Below, one piece after another: positions 1-6,478 of a stretch of 11,001 bases of DNA. The DNA is from Bacteroidales bacterium UBA1800 (GTDB lineage: Bacteria; Bacteroidota; Bacteroidia; Bacteroidales; VadinHA17), in the NCBI GenBank assembly GCA_002319915.1, contig DCFQ01000040.1, forward strand, positions 1,486 through 12,486, written 5' to 3'. Under the pieces are notes generated by a model. The model was not told the origin of the DNA and made no database searches. It saw only the letters and a list, made by a program, of their open reading frames with translations. Position numbers and translations under genes: made by a program. Numbering within the stretch: position 1 is the first letter of the stretch; each line of letters opens with the position of its first letter.

Positions 1-296
1 ATCGTGCAATCGTGTCGTAGCGAAGCGCAGATCCCGACCAACGCGTCGGGACAATCATGCAATCATACACCGAATAGTAGAATTACTGCAGACCAGCAGA
101 CCAGAAGAACGCCCCCCGGCCCCCTGAAGGGGGAGCTGAAAGATGAGACTTAGCAAACGAAGCGAGGAAATCCCGCAACATCGGGAAACCAGCAGACCGG
201 GCCGAGCGTTAAGTCCCGACATGGTATGTCGGGATAGCGAAGGAGCCAGAATGCAGTGCAGGCAAAGCAACCAGCAACCTGCAGTCCCAAAACTTC
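1..296. repeat. Non-coding region with clustered short hairpins
   Basis: I see no credible gene here; the open frames on both strands have low-complexity, atypical translations. The region holds several inverted repeats. They are TCCCGAC/GTCGGGA (32-38 and 45-51), CCCCCT/AGGGGG (120-125 and 128-133), TCCCG/CGGGA (171-175 and 182-186), and a perfect 9-bp pair TCCCGACAT/ATGTCGGGA with a 3-nt loop (214-222 and 226-234). Two near-identical 14-mers (1-14 and 54-67) flank the first hairpin, and the word ACCAGCAGACC occurs twice. This looks like a composite of short interspersed repeats of the kind found between genes in many Bacteroidetes genomes; that family assignment is an inference. Confidence 0.6.
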
Positions 297-716
297 TCAC
301 TGTGATAGCCCCCGGATCCTTTCCCTGATTGCTTCCATCTTCTTCAGCCGTTCAGGGTAGAGGGTTTTTTCTTCCATGTCAATGAATTCGAACAGGATAA
401 GTGATTTCTCAGAAAATTCGAGTGATCCCGGGTTGTCACCCCGGGCAAGGCAAAGCTCAGCTTCAGCATCGCAAAGCCACGCGAGTATCTCAAGATGGCC
501 GTTAGTGTAATTGTGATCTCTCAGGAGGTTTTCGGTCAGCTTCTCTTTTGGCAGCGACCGGAAGAATGCCGAATCCTCCCTGAGCATATTCCCGTAGATC
601 CGGTTCAGCTCCTTTTCAGCCTGATCGAGCTTCCCCTTCCTTATCAGTCCCAGTATCCCGGCGATAAGTTCACCGATCATTTCGATCATGCGCAATATAT
701 AATCCCTCTCGAACAT
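297..716 (-). CDS. DUF6483-like small helical protein
   Basis: Predicted cytoplasmic protein of 139 residues with no signal peptide. The N-terminus (MFERDYILRMIEMIGELIAG) is an amphipathic helix that resembles the start of DUF6483 proteins, a family of unknown function. The rest is helical with TPR-like spacing, for example GLIRKGKLDQAEKEL at about 23-37 and an alanine/glutamate-rich segment at about 76-110. The frame stays open upstream to 791, but that extension (MTRRRRGGLRVVIPSL...) is low-complexity and reaches the edge of the inverted repeat at 785-823. I therefore start at the ATG at 716, where family-like sequence begins. There is no clear Shine-Dalgarno sequence. It lies downstream of and on the same strand as the GH3 gene, 124 bases away across a hairpin, so co-transcription is uncertain. 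Family assignment is from memory of the N-terminal pattern and is moderate; function is unknown. Confidence 0.7.
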   Translation of the reverse strand: MFERDYILRMIEMIGELIAGILGLIRKGKLDQAEKELNRIYGNMLREDSAFFRSLPKEKLTENLLRDHNYTNGHLEILAWLCDAEAELCLARGDNPGSLEFSEKSLILFEFIDMEEKTLYPERLKKMEAIRERIRGLSQ

Positions 717-784
717 ACCGGCGATATTTATTTCAGGGGTCCGCAGGGAAGGGATAACAACTCTGAGACCTCCGCGTCTTCTCC

Positions 785-823
785 GTGTCACGATAGCTAT
801 CGTCCCGATAGCTATCGTGACAC
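785..823. repeat. Perfect 18-bp inverted repeat, 3-nt loop
   Basis: The arms GTGTCACGATAGCTATCG (785-802) and CGATAGCTATCGTGACAC (806-823) are exact reverse complements around TCC. Each arm also contains the self-palindrome CGATAGCTATCG (791-802 and 806-817), so two alternative small hairpins can form instead of one long one. It sits 17 bases past the stop codon of the GH3 gene and could end that transcript or protect its 3' end. No T-run follows on either strand, so it is not a canonical intrinsic terminator. It may be a mobile intergenic palindrome. Confidence 0.85.
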
Positions 824-840
824 GTGTGAGTTCTTATTAT

Positions 841-3111
841 TTACTTCACCCAGTTGACTTTAGCAGATTTCACATCCCGCGAGTTGGCCCCGACAAAGAT
901 GATGAACTCTCCCGGTTCCCAGTCGTACTTAAGGTCGCTGTTGTAGAACTTTAGATCGGCCGTAGTCACATTCATCGACACGTCCTTTGTTTCACCGGGA
1001 TTCAGCATTATCTTTTTGAAGTTCCTCAATTCCTCAACGGGTCTGGAGATGGAAGCCACAGGGTCCCTGACATAAAGCTGGACCACTTCTTCCCCTGCAT
1101 ACTTACCCGTGTTCGTTACTTTCACAGTTACTTTAAGTGTTTCGTCACCTTTCAGGTCATGCTTGCTCAGCTGGACATCGCCAATATCAAATTTCGTGTA
1201 GCTGAGGCCGTAGCCGAACGGGTACAGGGGGTCGTTGGAGATATCCAGATATTTTGAAGTGAATTTATTCCGGGGATCCATCGGCCGGCCGGTATTCTTA
1301 TGATTGTAATATAGGGGTATCTGGCCCACGCTCCTGGGGAACGTTGCCGTAAGCTTGCCGGCAGGGTTGTAATCGCCAAAGAGAACATCGGCAATGCCGT
1401 TCCCGGCTTCTGATCCCCCGGCCCAGGCCTCAAGGATAGTGCTTGCATTGACATCTTCCCATGGGAGTGTAAGTGGCCGGCCGTTAACAAGGACTAGCAC
1501 CACAGGCTTCCCCGTGGCAAGCAGCACCCTGAGGAGGTCCTGCTGAACTGCCGGGATGTCTATGTCGGACCGGCTGGCTGCCTCTCCGGACCATGCGGCT
1601 GATTCACCGAGAACTGCAACGACCACGTCGGCTTTCATTGCTGTTTCAATAGCTTCGGCCAGAAGCTCGGCAGCCGACCTGACCGGGCCGGCAGACGGCC
1701 TGACACCCATAAATGACAGCGATTGTGCAAGCATCGGGTCACCGGTATAATCCGATCCCTTTGCATAGAGCACATTTACAGGGCTCCCGCCAACGTTCCG
1801 GATCCCTTCAACCACTGATGTGATGGTTTTCTCGTCACCGCCCATCGACCACGTGCCGAGCATATCCGGTTTACTGTTTGCAAGCGGGCCTATCACGGCT
1901 ATTGTGCCTGATTTCTTAAGCGGAAGGATCAGTTCATCATTTTTTAGAAGAACAACCGACCTTGCAGCCATCTCCCTTGCGGCCTTTATGTTTTCAGGGG
2001 TGCGCAATTCTGCCTTTTCCCTGGCCTCATCCATATACCTGTAAGGATCGTCAAAAAGCCCCAGCTTGTACTTCGCTTCGAGGACCCTTCTGCACGCCTG
2101 GTCAATATCCTTCTGGGTCACCTTGCCTTCCGACAGCGATTTTTTAAGGGTTGTGAGGAACCCTTCACCAACCATATCCATATCGGTCCCTGCTTTCAGG
2201 GCAAGCGCCGAAACCTGCTGCAGGTCGCCCATGCCGTGGTTTATCATCTCATTGTTTGCGGTGTAGTCTGTCACAACGAAACCTTTGAAGCCCCACTGGT
2301 CTCTCAGGAGACTGGTGAGGAGCCACTTGTTCCCGGTTGCCGGCACTTCATCAATCACATTAAAGGAAGTCATCACCGAACCTGCACCTGCGTCAACTGC
2401 AGCCTTGTAAGTCGGGAGATATTCATTGTACATTGCAATACGGCTCATGTCTACCGTGTTGTAATCCCGGCCTCCCTCAGCGGCACCGTAGAGCGCGAAA
2501 TGCTTGACACACGACATCATGGTATTGTTTTTAGACAGGTCGGTACCCTGGTAGCCCCGGACATATGCGTCTGCTATCTGCGATCCAAGCCACGGGTCTT
2601 CGCCTGCACCCTCAGCGATCCTGCCCCACCGGGGGTCACGGGCTATATCCACCATGGGAGAGTATGTCCAGCAGATCCCGCTGGAAGTGGCTTCATTTGC
2701 GGCAATCCTTGCAGCCTGCCCGATCCTTTCAGTGTCCCAGGTACATGACTGGGCAAGCGGGATCGGGAAGATTGTCCTGAAGCCATGGATGACATCCATG
2801 CCAAACAATATCGGAATATGATTGGGGGACTCCCTGACCGCAATTTCCTGCATGGCTTTCATTGAGGCAACCGAAAAGCTGTTAAGGACAGCACCGATCT
2901 GCCCGGTCTTTATCTTCTGCTGAACATCCTTGTTGACGGCAGCACCTGTCACAAACCCCCCTGCCGTTGTCAGGTTGAGCTGCCCTATTTTCTCATCGAC
3001 AGTCATTTTTTTCATAAGAGAGCCAATGAAGGAATTCATTTTTGCATCCTGTGCGTCGAGAACGGCTGCAAACATTGCTAGTGCGGTAATCGTGATGAAA
3101 AGCTTTTTCAT
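841..3111 (-). CDS. bglX: Periplasmic beta-glucosidase, GH3 family (BglX type)
   Basis: Complete glycoside hydrolase family 3 enzyme of 756 residues, close to the length of E. coli BglX. It releases terminal beta-D-glucosyl residues from oligosaccharides. A cleavable signal peptide (about 1-20, ending near LDAQ) points to the periplasm. The N-terminal TIM-barrel contains SPMVDIARDPRWGRIAEGAGED (about 151-172), KHFALYGAAEGGRDYNTVDMS (about 203-223) and the nucleophile segment GFVVTDY, with Asp282 as expected nucleophile. The second alpha/beta domain (about 380-600) has GESAAWSGEA, where Glu510 is the likely acid/base by analogy with plant exohydrolases, followed by LVLVNGRPL. A fibronectin-III-like domain closes the protein (about 655-740, with EVVQLYVRDP). 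The KHFAxYGAAEGGxxYNTVDMS block is typical of BglX. No SusC/SusD partner is present in the window, so the natural substrate cannot be read from context. The start ATG directly precedes the MKK signal sequence and there is no obvious Shine-Dalgarno site. Confidence 0.95.
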   Translation of the reverse strand: MKKLFITITALAMFAAVLDAQDAKMNSFIGSLMKKMTVDEKIGQLNLTTAGGFVTGAAVNKDVQQKIKTGQIGAVLNSFSVASMKAMQEIAVRESPNHIPILFGMDVIHGFRTIFPIPLAQSCTWDTERIGQAARIAANEATSSGICWTYSPMVDIARDPRWGRIAEGAGEDPWLGSQIADAYVRGYQGTDLSKNNTMMSCVKHFALYGAAEGGRDYNTVDMSRIAMYNEYLPTYKAAVDAGAGSVMTSFNVIDEVPATGNKWLLTSLLRDQWGFKGFVVTDYTANNEMINHGMGDLQQVSALALKAGTDMDMVGEGFLTTLKKSLSEGKVTQKDIDQACRRVLEAKYKLGLFDDPYRYMDEAREKAELRTPENIKAAREMAARSVVLLKNDELILPLKKSGTIAVIGPLANSKPDMLGTWSMGGDEKTITSVVEGIRNVGGSPVNVLYAKGSDYTGDPMLAQSLSFMGVRPSAGPVRSAAELLAEAIETAMKADVVVAVLGESAAWSGEAASRSDIDIPAVQQDLLRVLLATGKPVVLVLVNGRPLTLPWEDVNASTILEAWAGGSEAGNGIADVLFGDYNPAGKLTATFPRSVGQIPLYYNHKNTGRPMDPRNKFTSKYLDISNDPLYPFGYGLSYTKFDIGDVQLSKHDLKGDETLKVTVKVTNTGKYAGEEVVQLYVRDPVASISRPVEELRNFKKIMLNPGETKDVSMNVTTADLKFYNSDLKYDWEPGEFIIFVGANSRDVKSAKVNWVK

Positions 3112-3374
3112 GTGACAGGTATTATTAAGTATCCGGTTTCAATATATTCAGTACAATTTTACTAAAAAAGCCGGTAATGCGGTTATTAATGAACGGAATT
3201 CCGGAGGTTGCAACAGGGAAACCGGCCGGGGGAAATTCCTTCAACCAAAAATGACAAGAGCCGCACCGGAAGCCTGCCTGATTCTTCCGATACGGCTCTA
3301 AAAAACACACCTTCAGTTTATTTCAGATCATGCAATCTGTTTTACGGCTCATTTATCCGTTGAATTCCCGTGGA
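3112..3374. other. Intergenic region between two leftward genes
   Basis: This stretch separates the GH3 gene from the larger PepSY-like gene, both leftward. It contains the imperfect hairpin at 3257-3299 and a small palindrome CGGAATTCCG at 3194-3203. It should also carry the GH3 promoter, but I find only weak matches to the Bacteroidetes -7 box and assign none. No gene is supported. Confidence 0.5.
3257..3299 (-). terminator. Bipartite hairpin, probable terminator of the 3375-3920 gene
   Basis: Outer arms AGAGCCG/CGGCTCT (3257-3263 and 3293-3299) and inner arms CGGAAG/CTTCCG (3267-3272 and 3284-3289) form a 13-bp stem with a symmetric 3x3 internal loop. Read leftward, it is followed by TGTCATTTTTGG, a short T-run set back a few bases. 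It lies about 75 bases past the stop of the larger PepSY-like gene. The offset T-run makes it weaker than the terminator at 4131-4162. It could also act in the leader of the GH3 gene downstream. Confidence 0.55.
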
Positions 3375-3920
3375 TCAATATTCGCTGAAGAGGATGACAT
3401 CTCCCCCCGGATTTACCTCGACCACCAGGGTTCTTGTCCCTTTCTTCAGATCAACGAAATAGGCTTGCGGGGAATCGAACTGGTTCCCGCTCATCACAAA
3501 ATCGGGTGCAATTTCGCCAGTGTAGTCAAAATGAATTACCTGTCCGATTGTATAATCCCTGTATTCCTTTTTGATCCTATCCTGGGCCGATTTAGGAAGA
3601 GCAGAGAATTTTACAGCTTTGGATGTGCCTATCAGGTTACCGTTGAAGTCGAAAATAGCCTCGTCCTTTTCATTGTTCCTGGTATAGGTAGCCACATCCA
3701 TATCAGAAGTATGCGTCCATGCTACATCACTGATATTTCCGATATCAGCCCTGAAACTTTCCTCTGAAAGGGTATTGACCATGCTTGCAGAGGCAACGGT
3801 TCCTGCTGATTTTCCTCCTTTAGTCTCTTTCTTTGTTGCCCCTGAAGGTGTATTGCTCCCGGCTAAGATAACCGGCATTGCTAGAAGCAATGTAAAAACT
3901 GCAACAACTAACTTTTTCAT
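3375..3920 (-). CDS. Exported PepSY-like domain protein
   Basis: Small exported protein of 181 residues with a clear signal peptide (MKKLVVAVFTLLLAMPVILA, cleavage near 20-21). A Gly/Ser/Thr/Lys-rich linker (about 22-48) precedes a compact alpha/beta domain. The domain shows DEAIFDFNGNLIGTSKAV (about 86-103), a helix ALPKSAQDRIKKEYRDY (about 107-123), and a second strand-rich part with AYFVDLKKGTRTLVVEVNPGGDVILFSEY to the end. The order strand-DfnGnl, LPxxaqdxIkkeYxdY, Y.Vdl...l.v...G is that of PepSY-like (DUF2874/BLIP-like) proteins common in Bacteroidetes, whose molecular role is not established. It probably acts in the periplasm. A perfect -7-type box (TAAGTTTG on the minus strand) lies just upstream and the hairpin at 3257-3299 lies downstream, so it may be its own transcription unit. 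The next upstream gene encodes a shorter PepSY-like protein. Confidence 0.8.
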   Translation of the reverse strand: MKKLVVAVFTLLLAMPVILAGSNTPSGATKKETKGGKSAGTVASASMVNTLSEESFRADIGNISDVAWTHTSDMDVATYTRNNEKDEAIFDFNGNLIGTSKAVKFSALPKSAQDRIKKEYRDYTIGQVIHFDYTGEIAPDFVMSGNQFDSPQAYFVDLKKGTRTLVVEVNPGGDVILFSEY

Positions 3921-3940
3921 ATTCCGACATTTTTAAGTTA

Positions 3941-3948
3941 CAAACTTA
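3941..3948 (-). promoter_or_regulatory. Bacteroidetes -7 box for the 3375-3920 gene
   Basis: On the minus strand this reads TAAGTTTG, an exact match to the Bacteroidetes -7 consensus TAnnTTTG. It ends 20 bases before the start codon at 3920, which would give a very short leader. No TTTG is found at the expected -33 distance, so the call rests on the -7 match and its position. Confidence 0.5.
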
Positions 3949-4130
3949 TTTTCCTCATTATGCCCCTGACTTTTCATGCTATGTTCAGAACTTTCATCAG
4001 ACATAATCCCCAAATAAACAAGTATTGAAAAATTATGTTCTTTCGGGAAAGTTAATAATATGAAAAACAGTCCCGGGGAGATATCCCTTAAGCTGGGCAG
4101 GCCGCAGGTTTTCAGGAACCTGGGACCTCG

Positions 4131-4162
4131 CAAAAAAAAGACGGCACCATTCAGATGCCGTC
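4131..4162 (-). terminator. Intrinsic terminator of the 4197-4535 gene
   Basis: Arms GACGGCA (4140-4146) and TGCCGTC (4156-4162) form a perfect 7-bp stem with a 9-nt loop. Read leftward, the stem is followed by an unbroken run of eight or more T (the A-run at 4132-4139). It lies 35 bases past the stop codon. This is the clearest rho-independent terminator in the window and isolates the two PepSY-like genes from each other. Confidence 0.85.
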
Positions 4163-4196
4163 ATAAAACCCGATTTGAATCCAATCCCTTTGATCA

Positions 4197-4535
4197 CTAT
4201 TTCTTCACCTGGGTTTTTGGGGGTGTAGTCTTTGTGACTGCCTTTGCAGGATGTTGTTCAACTTTGCCTTCCGCTGCACCTATCCTCTTCACAAACTTAC
4301 CGCTATTATCATAGCAAAGTGTTTGCTGCAAAGTCCCCTTGGTCACTGTGACTTCAAATGTAGTCACGGTGTTTGCCACTACTTTCGAGGCGTCTTTAAT
4401 CGTGTATCCCGGCCATTCTTTTGCGATATTATCGGTGATTGGCTTCTGGAGATCGCCCGGTTTGACCTGAGTACGCTGGGCATTTGCAATCAGGCCTGTC
4501 GTCACAAGCAAAAACAGGATAATGAATTTTTTCAT
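4197..4535 (-). CDS. Small exported PepSY-like protein
   Basis: Exported protein of 112 residues. A signal peptide (MKKFIILFLLVTTGLIANAQ, cleavage near Ala19-Gln20) is followed by a short PepSY-like domain: helix LQKPITDNIAKEWPGYTIKDAS (about 29-50), strands VTTFEVTVTKGTLQQTLCYDNSGKFVKRI (about 57-85), then a Lys/Pro/Thr-rich basic tail. The frame extends to 4565, but the extra ten residues precede the signal peptide and would overlap the -7 box, so I start at 4535. The TAG stop is followed directly by TGA in frame, giving a tandem stop. Together with its neighbour at 3375-3920 it makes a pair of distant same-fold secreted proteins. Function is unknown; a sensing or inhibitory role has been proposed for the fold but nothing here shows it. 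Confidence 0.75.
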   Translation of the reverse strand: MKKFIILFLLVTTGLIANAQRTQVKPGDLQKPITDNIAKEWPGYTIKDASKVVANTVTTFEVTVTKGTLQQTLCYDNSGKFVKRIGAAEGKVEQHPAKAVTKTTPPKTQVKK

Positions 4536-4549
4536 GTTTAACGGATTAA

Positions 4550-4566
4550 TTTGTTTGCGAAACAAA
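4550..4566. promoter_or_regulatory. Palindrome on the promoter of the 4197-4535 gene
   Basis: TTTGTTT GCG AAACAAA is a perfect 7-bp inverted repeat with a 3-base spacer. It overlaps the -7 box at 4563-4570 and the expected transcription start, 15-31 bases upstream of the start codon. Position and symmetry suggest an operator for a dimeric regulator; a short 5'-leader hairpin is the alternative. Confidence 0.45.
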
Positions 4567-4570
4567 CGTA
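4563..4570 (-). promoter_or_regulatory. Bacteroidetes -7 box for the 4197-4535 gene
   Basis: On the minus strand this is TACGTTTG, an exact TAnnTTTG match, ending 28 bases before the start codon at 4535. A canonical TTTG is not present 19-21 bases further upstream. The position favours the 4535 start over the longer open frame from 4565. Confidence 0.55.
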
Positions 4571-4612
4571 TACCCGGATTCTGATTTTTTTCTGAAGTTC
4601 CGAAGGTATTCT

Positions 4613-4645
4613 TTTAACCCTGCACTGCCGGCAGCCAGGGTTAAA
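4613..4645. repeat. Strong hairpin between DUF4142 and PepSY-like genes
   Basis: Arms TTTAACCCTG (4613-4622) and CAGGGTTAAA (4636-4645) are exact reverse complements. Between them lies a second perfect palindrome CTGCCGGCAG (4625-4634), so the stem can extend to 13 pairs with a small bulge. It lies 86 bases past the stop of the DUF4142 gene. No T-run follows on either strand, so it is not a standard intrinsic terminator; it may stabilise the 3' end or be an interspersed palindrome. Confidence 0.7.
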
Positions 4646-4730
4646 GAATATCTTATCCGAAGCCCCGAGCGAAGGATTTTTGATAGAACCTGCCCGGGGT
4701 CACATTATGCACAAACCTGCCCAGCCGCAG

Positions 4731-5261
4731 TTACAGGGTCTTTTGCAGCATTTTAGCGTGCTCGAGATGGGTTTCCACCACGGGAACAGCATTTTGGAGT
4801 AAAGCCTTCAGCTCTGCGTTTTTGGTTTGCGGAATCAGAACCTTCTGGATCGTATTCAACACTTCCTGGTGGTAGGCGACCTCTTCGTTAATGTAAGCCT
4901 TGTTGAAATCGTCGCCGCTCTTTGATTCGAGCAATTTAGTTTCTGCCGATGCATCAGAATTCAGCTTATTGCTAAGGTCGTTGACCTTCGGTGTTACATT
5001 CAGTTTCTTAACGAGTGCGACCGCCTTGTCGATTGTCGACTGATGGTCCCTTATCATGAGGTCAGCAAATTTTATGACCTCCTCATTCTTTGATTTTGTC
5101 TTTGCAAGCTTGGCCATATCGACAGCAATCTGATTCGAGGTCACTGCAACAGAAGCAATTTCCGGATCAGTTAGATTCGGGGCTTGTGCTGCCAGGGTGC
5201 CGGAGACCATAATTGCAGCCAATGCGGCAATTCCTGATCTGAACAATGATATTCTTTTCAT
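4731..5261 (-). CDS. Exported DUF4142 ferritin-like protein
   Basis: Protein of 176 residues with a signal peptide (about 1-25, MKRISLF...GTLAAQA), so exported to the periplasm. The mature part is almost wholly helical and matches DUF4142, a ferritin-like four-helix family. Recognisable elements are IASVAVTSNQIAVDMAKLA (about 35-53), VIKFADLMIRDHQSTIDKA (about 62-80) and EEVAYHQEVLNTI (about 126-138), with the C-terminal ETHLEHAKML (about 163-172). The conserved acidic and histidine residues His73, His131, His165 and His168 are in the usual places. The molecular function of the family is unsettled; links to stress and membrane maintenance are proposed. It is divergent from the TolB-like/TPR gene across about 170 bases and leftward like the PepSY-like genes, from which a hairpin separates it. 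Confidence 0.9.
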   Translation of the reverse strand: MKRISLFRSGIAALAAIMVSGTLAAQAPNLTDPEIASVAVTSNQIAVDMAKLAKTKSKNEEVIKFADLMIRDHQSTIDKAVALVKKLNVTPKVNDLSNKLNSDASAETKLLESKSGDDFNKAYINEEVAYHQEVLNTIQKVLIPQTKNAELKALLQNAVPVVETHLEHAKMLQKTL

Positions 5262-5374
5262 TTCGTGAATTTTTTAGTAATTACTGTGGATTAACAAGAC
5301 GTGCAGGCATATGTTCAGCTTCTCAGCATGAAAATTAACCGGATAACGGAGAGAATTCCCATTGTGGCCATACA

Positions 5375-5406
5375 TTTGGTTTTCTTAAAGGCAAAGGTTA
5401 TATTAA
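5375..5406 (+). promoter_or_regulatory. Possible promoter of the TolB-like/TPR gene
   Basis: A TTTG (5375-5378) lies 20 bases before TATATTAA (5399-5406), which has the TAnnTT core but differs from the Bacteroidetes -7 box at the last two bases. The spacing is right and the start codon at 5432 follows 25 bases later. The call is weak because of the two mismatches. Confidence 0.3.
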
Positions 5407-5431
5407 TACAAGCAGCAACCTGATTACATGG

Positions 5432-6478
5432 ATGACAGGTAAATCTAATCCCCATAATTTCTGGGAAGAGTTCAGGAGGCGCAAAACAGGCAAAGTAATT
5501 GTCTCTTATGCTGCCACCGCATTTATCCTGCTGCAGCTTGCTGATATCCTTACCCCGGCATTGCTTCTGCCCGGCTGGACAACCCGCCTGGTGACATTCC
5601 TGCTCATGATCGGATTCCCTGCAGCCGTAGCTTTCAGCTGGATGTTTGACATTACACCCCATGGAATCGTCAAAACGAAACCTGTCAAACCCGGTGCCGG
5701 TAAGAGGAAATTCAAGGGCGAGGACCTGGTCGTTGCCATTCTTCTGGTTCTGGTTGTTATCCTTGCATACCCGAGGTTCTTCGGTTCAAAGCCTAAAATC
5801 ATCAGGGATCCTGACGGCAAAGTGTCCATCGCGGTGAATACGTTTGAAAATCTTACAGGAGATTCAACAATCAATTCGTGGAAGATGGGGATCTCCGAAC
5901 TTCTGATCTATAACCTCGGAACTTCTAATGAGCTCTCGGTCCAAAGCACCCAGACAATGCTTGAAGTTTATAAAGGCCTTCAGAGGACACAGAATGCGTC
6001 CATGGGCGCAACGGTGCAGAGGGAAGCAGCCATAAAGCTCAAGGCCGGAGGCTATATTACAGGCAATTACCAGAAGGCCGGCAATAAGATCACGATAATT
6101 GCCAAGCTGACAGACACAGAAAGCGATAATCTGGTCTGGACAGGGAAGGTGGATGGTGATATTGAGAGTGATTATATTTCGATGGCAGACCAGTTGTCAA
6201 AGCAGCTTAAGGATTTCCTTGAATTAAAGGCCCTCAGGAAAAATACTGTCATTGATTTTCGGGATGCTTTTACCGGGTCGGCTGATGCATACAGGAAATA
6301 CAATGAAGGTATATCGGCTCTTATGAATGAAGATTACCCCGAAGCCATCGCTTTGCTCAGTGAGGCCTACAGGATTGATTCGACTTTTGCAATGGCCGCC
6401 TTTTACATTGCAAACGCATACAATGCTATAGGGGCAGACAATTCCAGCAGTGAAATAATTGATAACTCTAAAGTGTAG
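5432..6478 (+). CDS. TolB-like/TPR membrane protein, N-terminal part
   Basis: This 348-residue frame is the front of a larger gene. The start FWEEFRRRKTGKVIVSYAATAF with FSWMFDITPHGI (about 69-79) is the signature of a Bacteroidetes membrane-anchored family. Three hydrophobic segments lie at about 21-45, 51-71 and 98-114. Next comes a TolB-like/FlgO-like alpha/beta domain (about 130-260), with KVSIAVNTFENLTGD, then ISELLIYNL and YITGNYQK. A first TPR begins at about 285 (AYRKYNEGISALMNEDYPEAIALLSEAYRID). The frame then stops abruptly at TAG (6476-6478) inside the next TPR helix. The ATG at 5428 lies in another frame and closes at once, so 5432 is the start. The protein probably assembles partners through its TPRs at the inner membrane; no specific role is known. 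As it stands the product would lose most of its TPR region. Confidence 0.85.
   Translation: MTGKSNPHNFWEEFRRRKTGKVIVSYAATAFILLQLADILTPALLLPGWTTRLVTFLLMIGFPAAVAFSWMFDITPHGIVKTKPVKPGAGKRKFKGEDLVVAILLVLVVILAYPRFFGSKPKIIRDPDGKVSIAVNTFENLTGDSTINSWKMGISELLIYNLGTSNELSVQSTQTMLEVYKGLQRTQNASMGATVQREAAIKLKAGGYITGNYQKAGNKITIIAKLTDTESDNLVWTGKVDGDIESDYISMADQLSKQLKDFLELKALRKNTVIDFRDAFTGSADAYRKYNEGISALMNEDYPEAIALLSEAYRIDSTFAMAAFYIANAYNAIGADNSSSEIIDNSKV
6476..6478 (+). other. In-frame TAG interrupting the TolB-like/TPR gene
   Basis: The codons around it read AAA GTG TAG GTG CGG, and the same frame stays open on both sides from 5432 to 7327 (631 sense codons plus stops). TPR-type sequence runs across the site (SKV-stop-VRRAYILRNSLP), so no bases seem gained or lost. 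In related proteins, as I recall them, the pattern is xKKWxxKAYxxRDxxP, which would place tryptophan here. TGG to TAG is one transition. It may be a nonsense mutation, a sequencing or assembly error, or read-through. Confidence 0.8.

Larger units (their letters stand above)
3921..4196. other. Intergenic region between the two PepSY-like genes
   Basis: No gene is supported here; the open frame across 3933-4133 on the minus strand has no recognisable content. The region holds the -7 box of the downstream leftward gene (3941-3948) and the terminator of the upstream one (4131-4162). Confidence 0.55.

Noticed and set aside
55..300. Open frames on both strands of the first 300 bases
   Set aside because: The translations are low-complexity and follow the repeats (Leu/Ser/Gly-rich runs), with no family resemblance; the region is better explained as clustered palindromes.
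717..791. N-terminal extension of the DUF6483-like gene to 791
   Set aside because: The extra 25 residues are unlike the family and run into the inverted repeat; the ATG at 716 begins the typical sequence.
2236..2748. A 170-codon open frame antisense to the GH3 gene
   Set aside because: It lies wholly inside a well-conserved GH3 coding region, and its Cys/His/Pro-rich translation is that of an antisense shadow.
3330..3767. A 145-codon plus-strand frame over the larger PepSY-like gene
   Set aside because: The opposite strand carries a signal peptide and a recognisable domain; the plus-strand translation has neither.
6476..6478. UAG reassigned genome-wide or read as pyrrolysine
   Set aside because: TAG terminates four other frames in the window at sensible protein ends, including one with a tandem stop, and the position fits a lost tryptophan rather than pyrrolysine.
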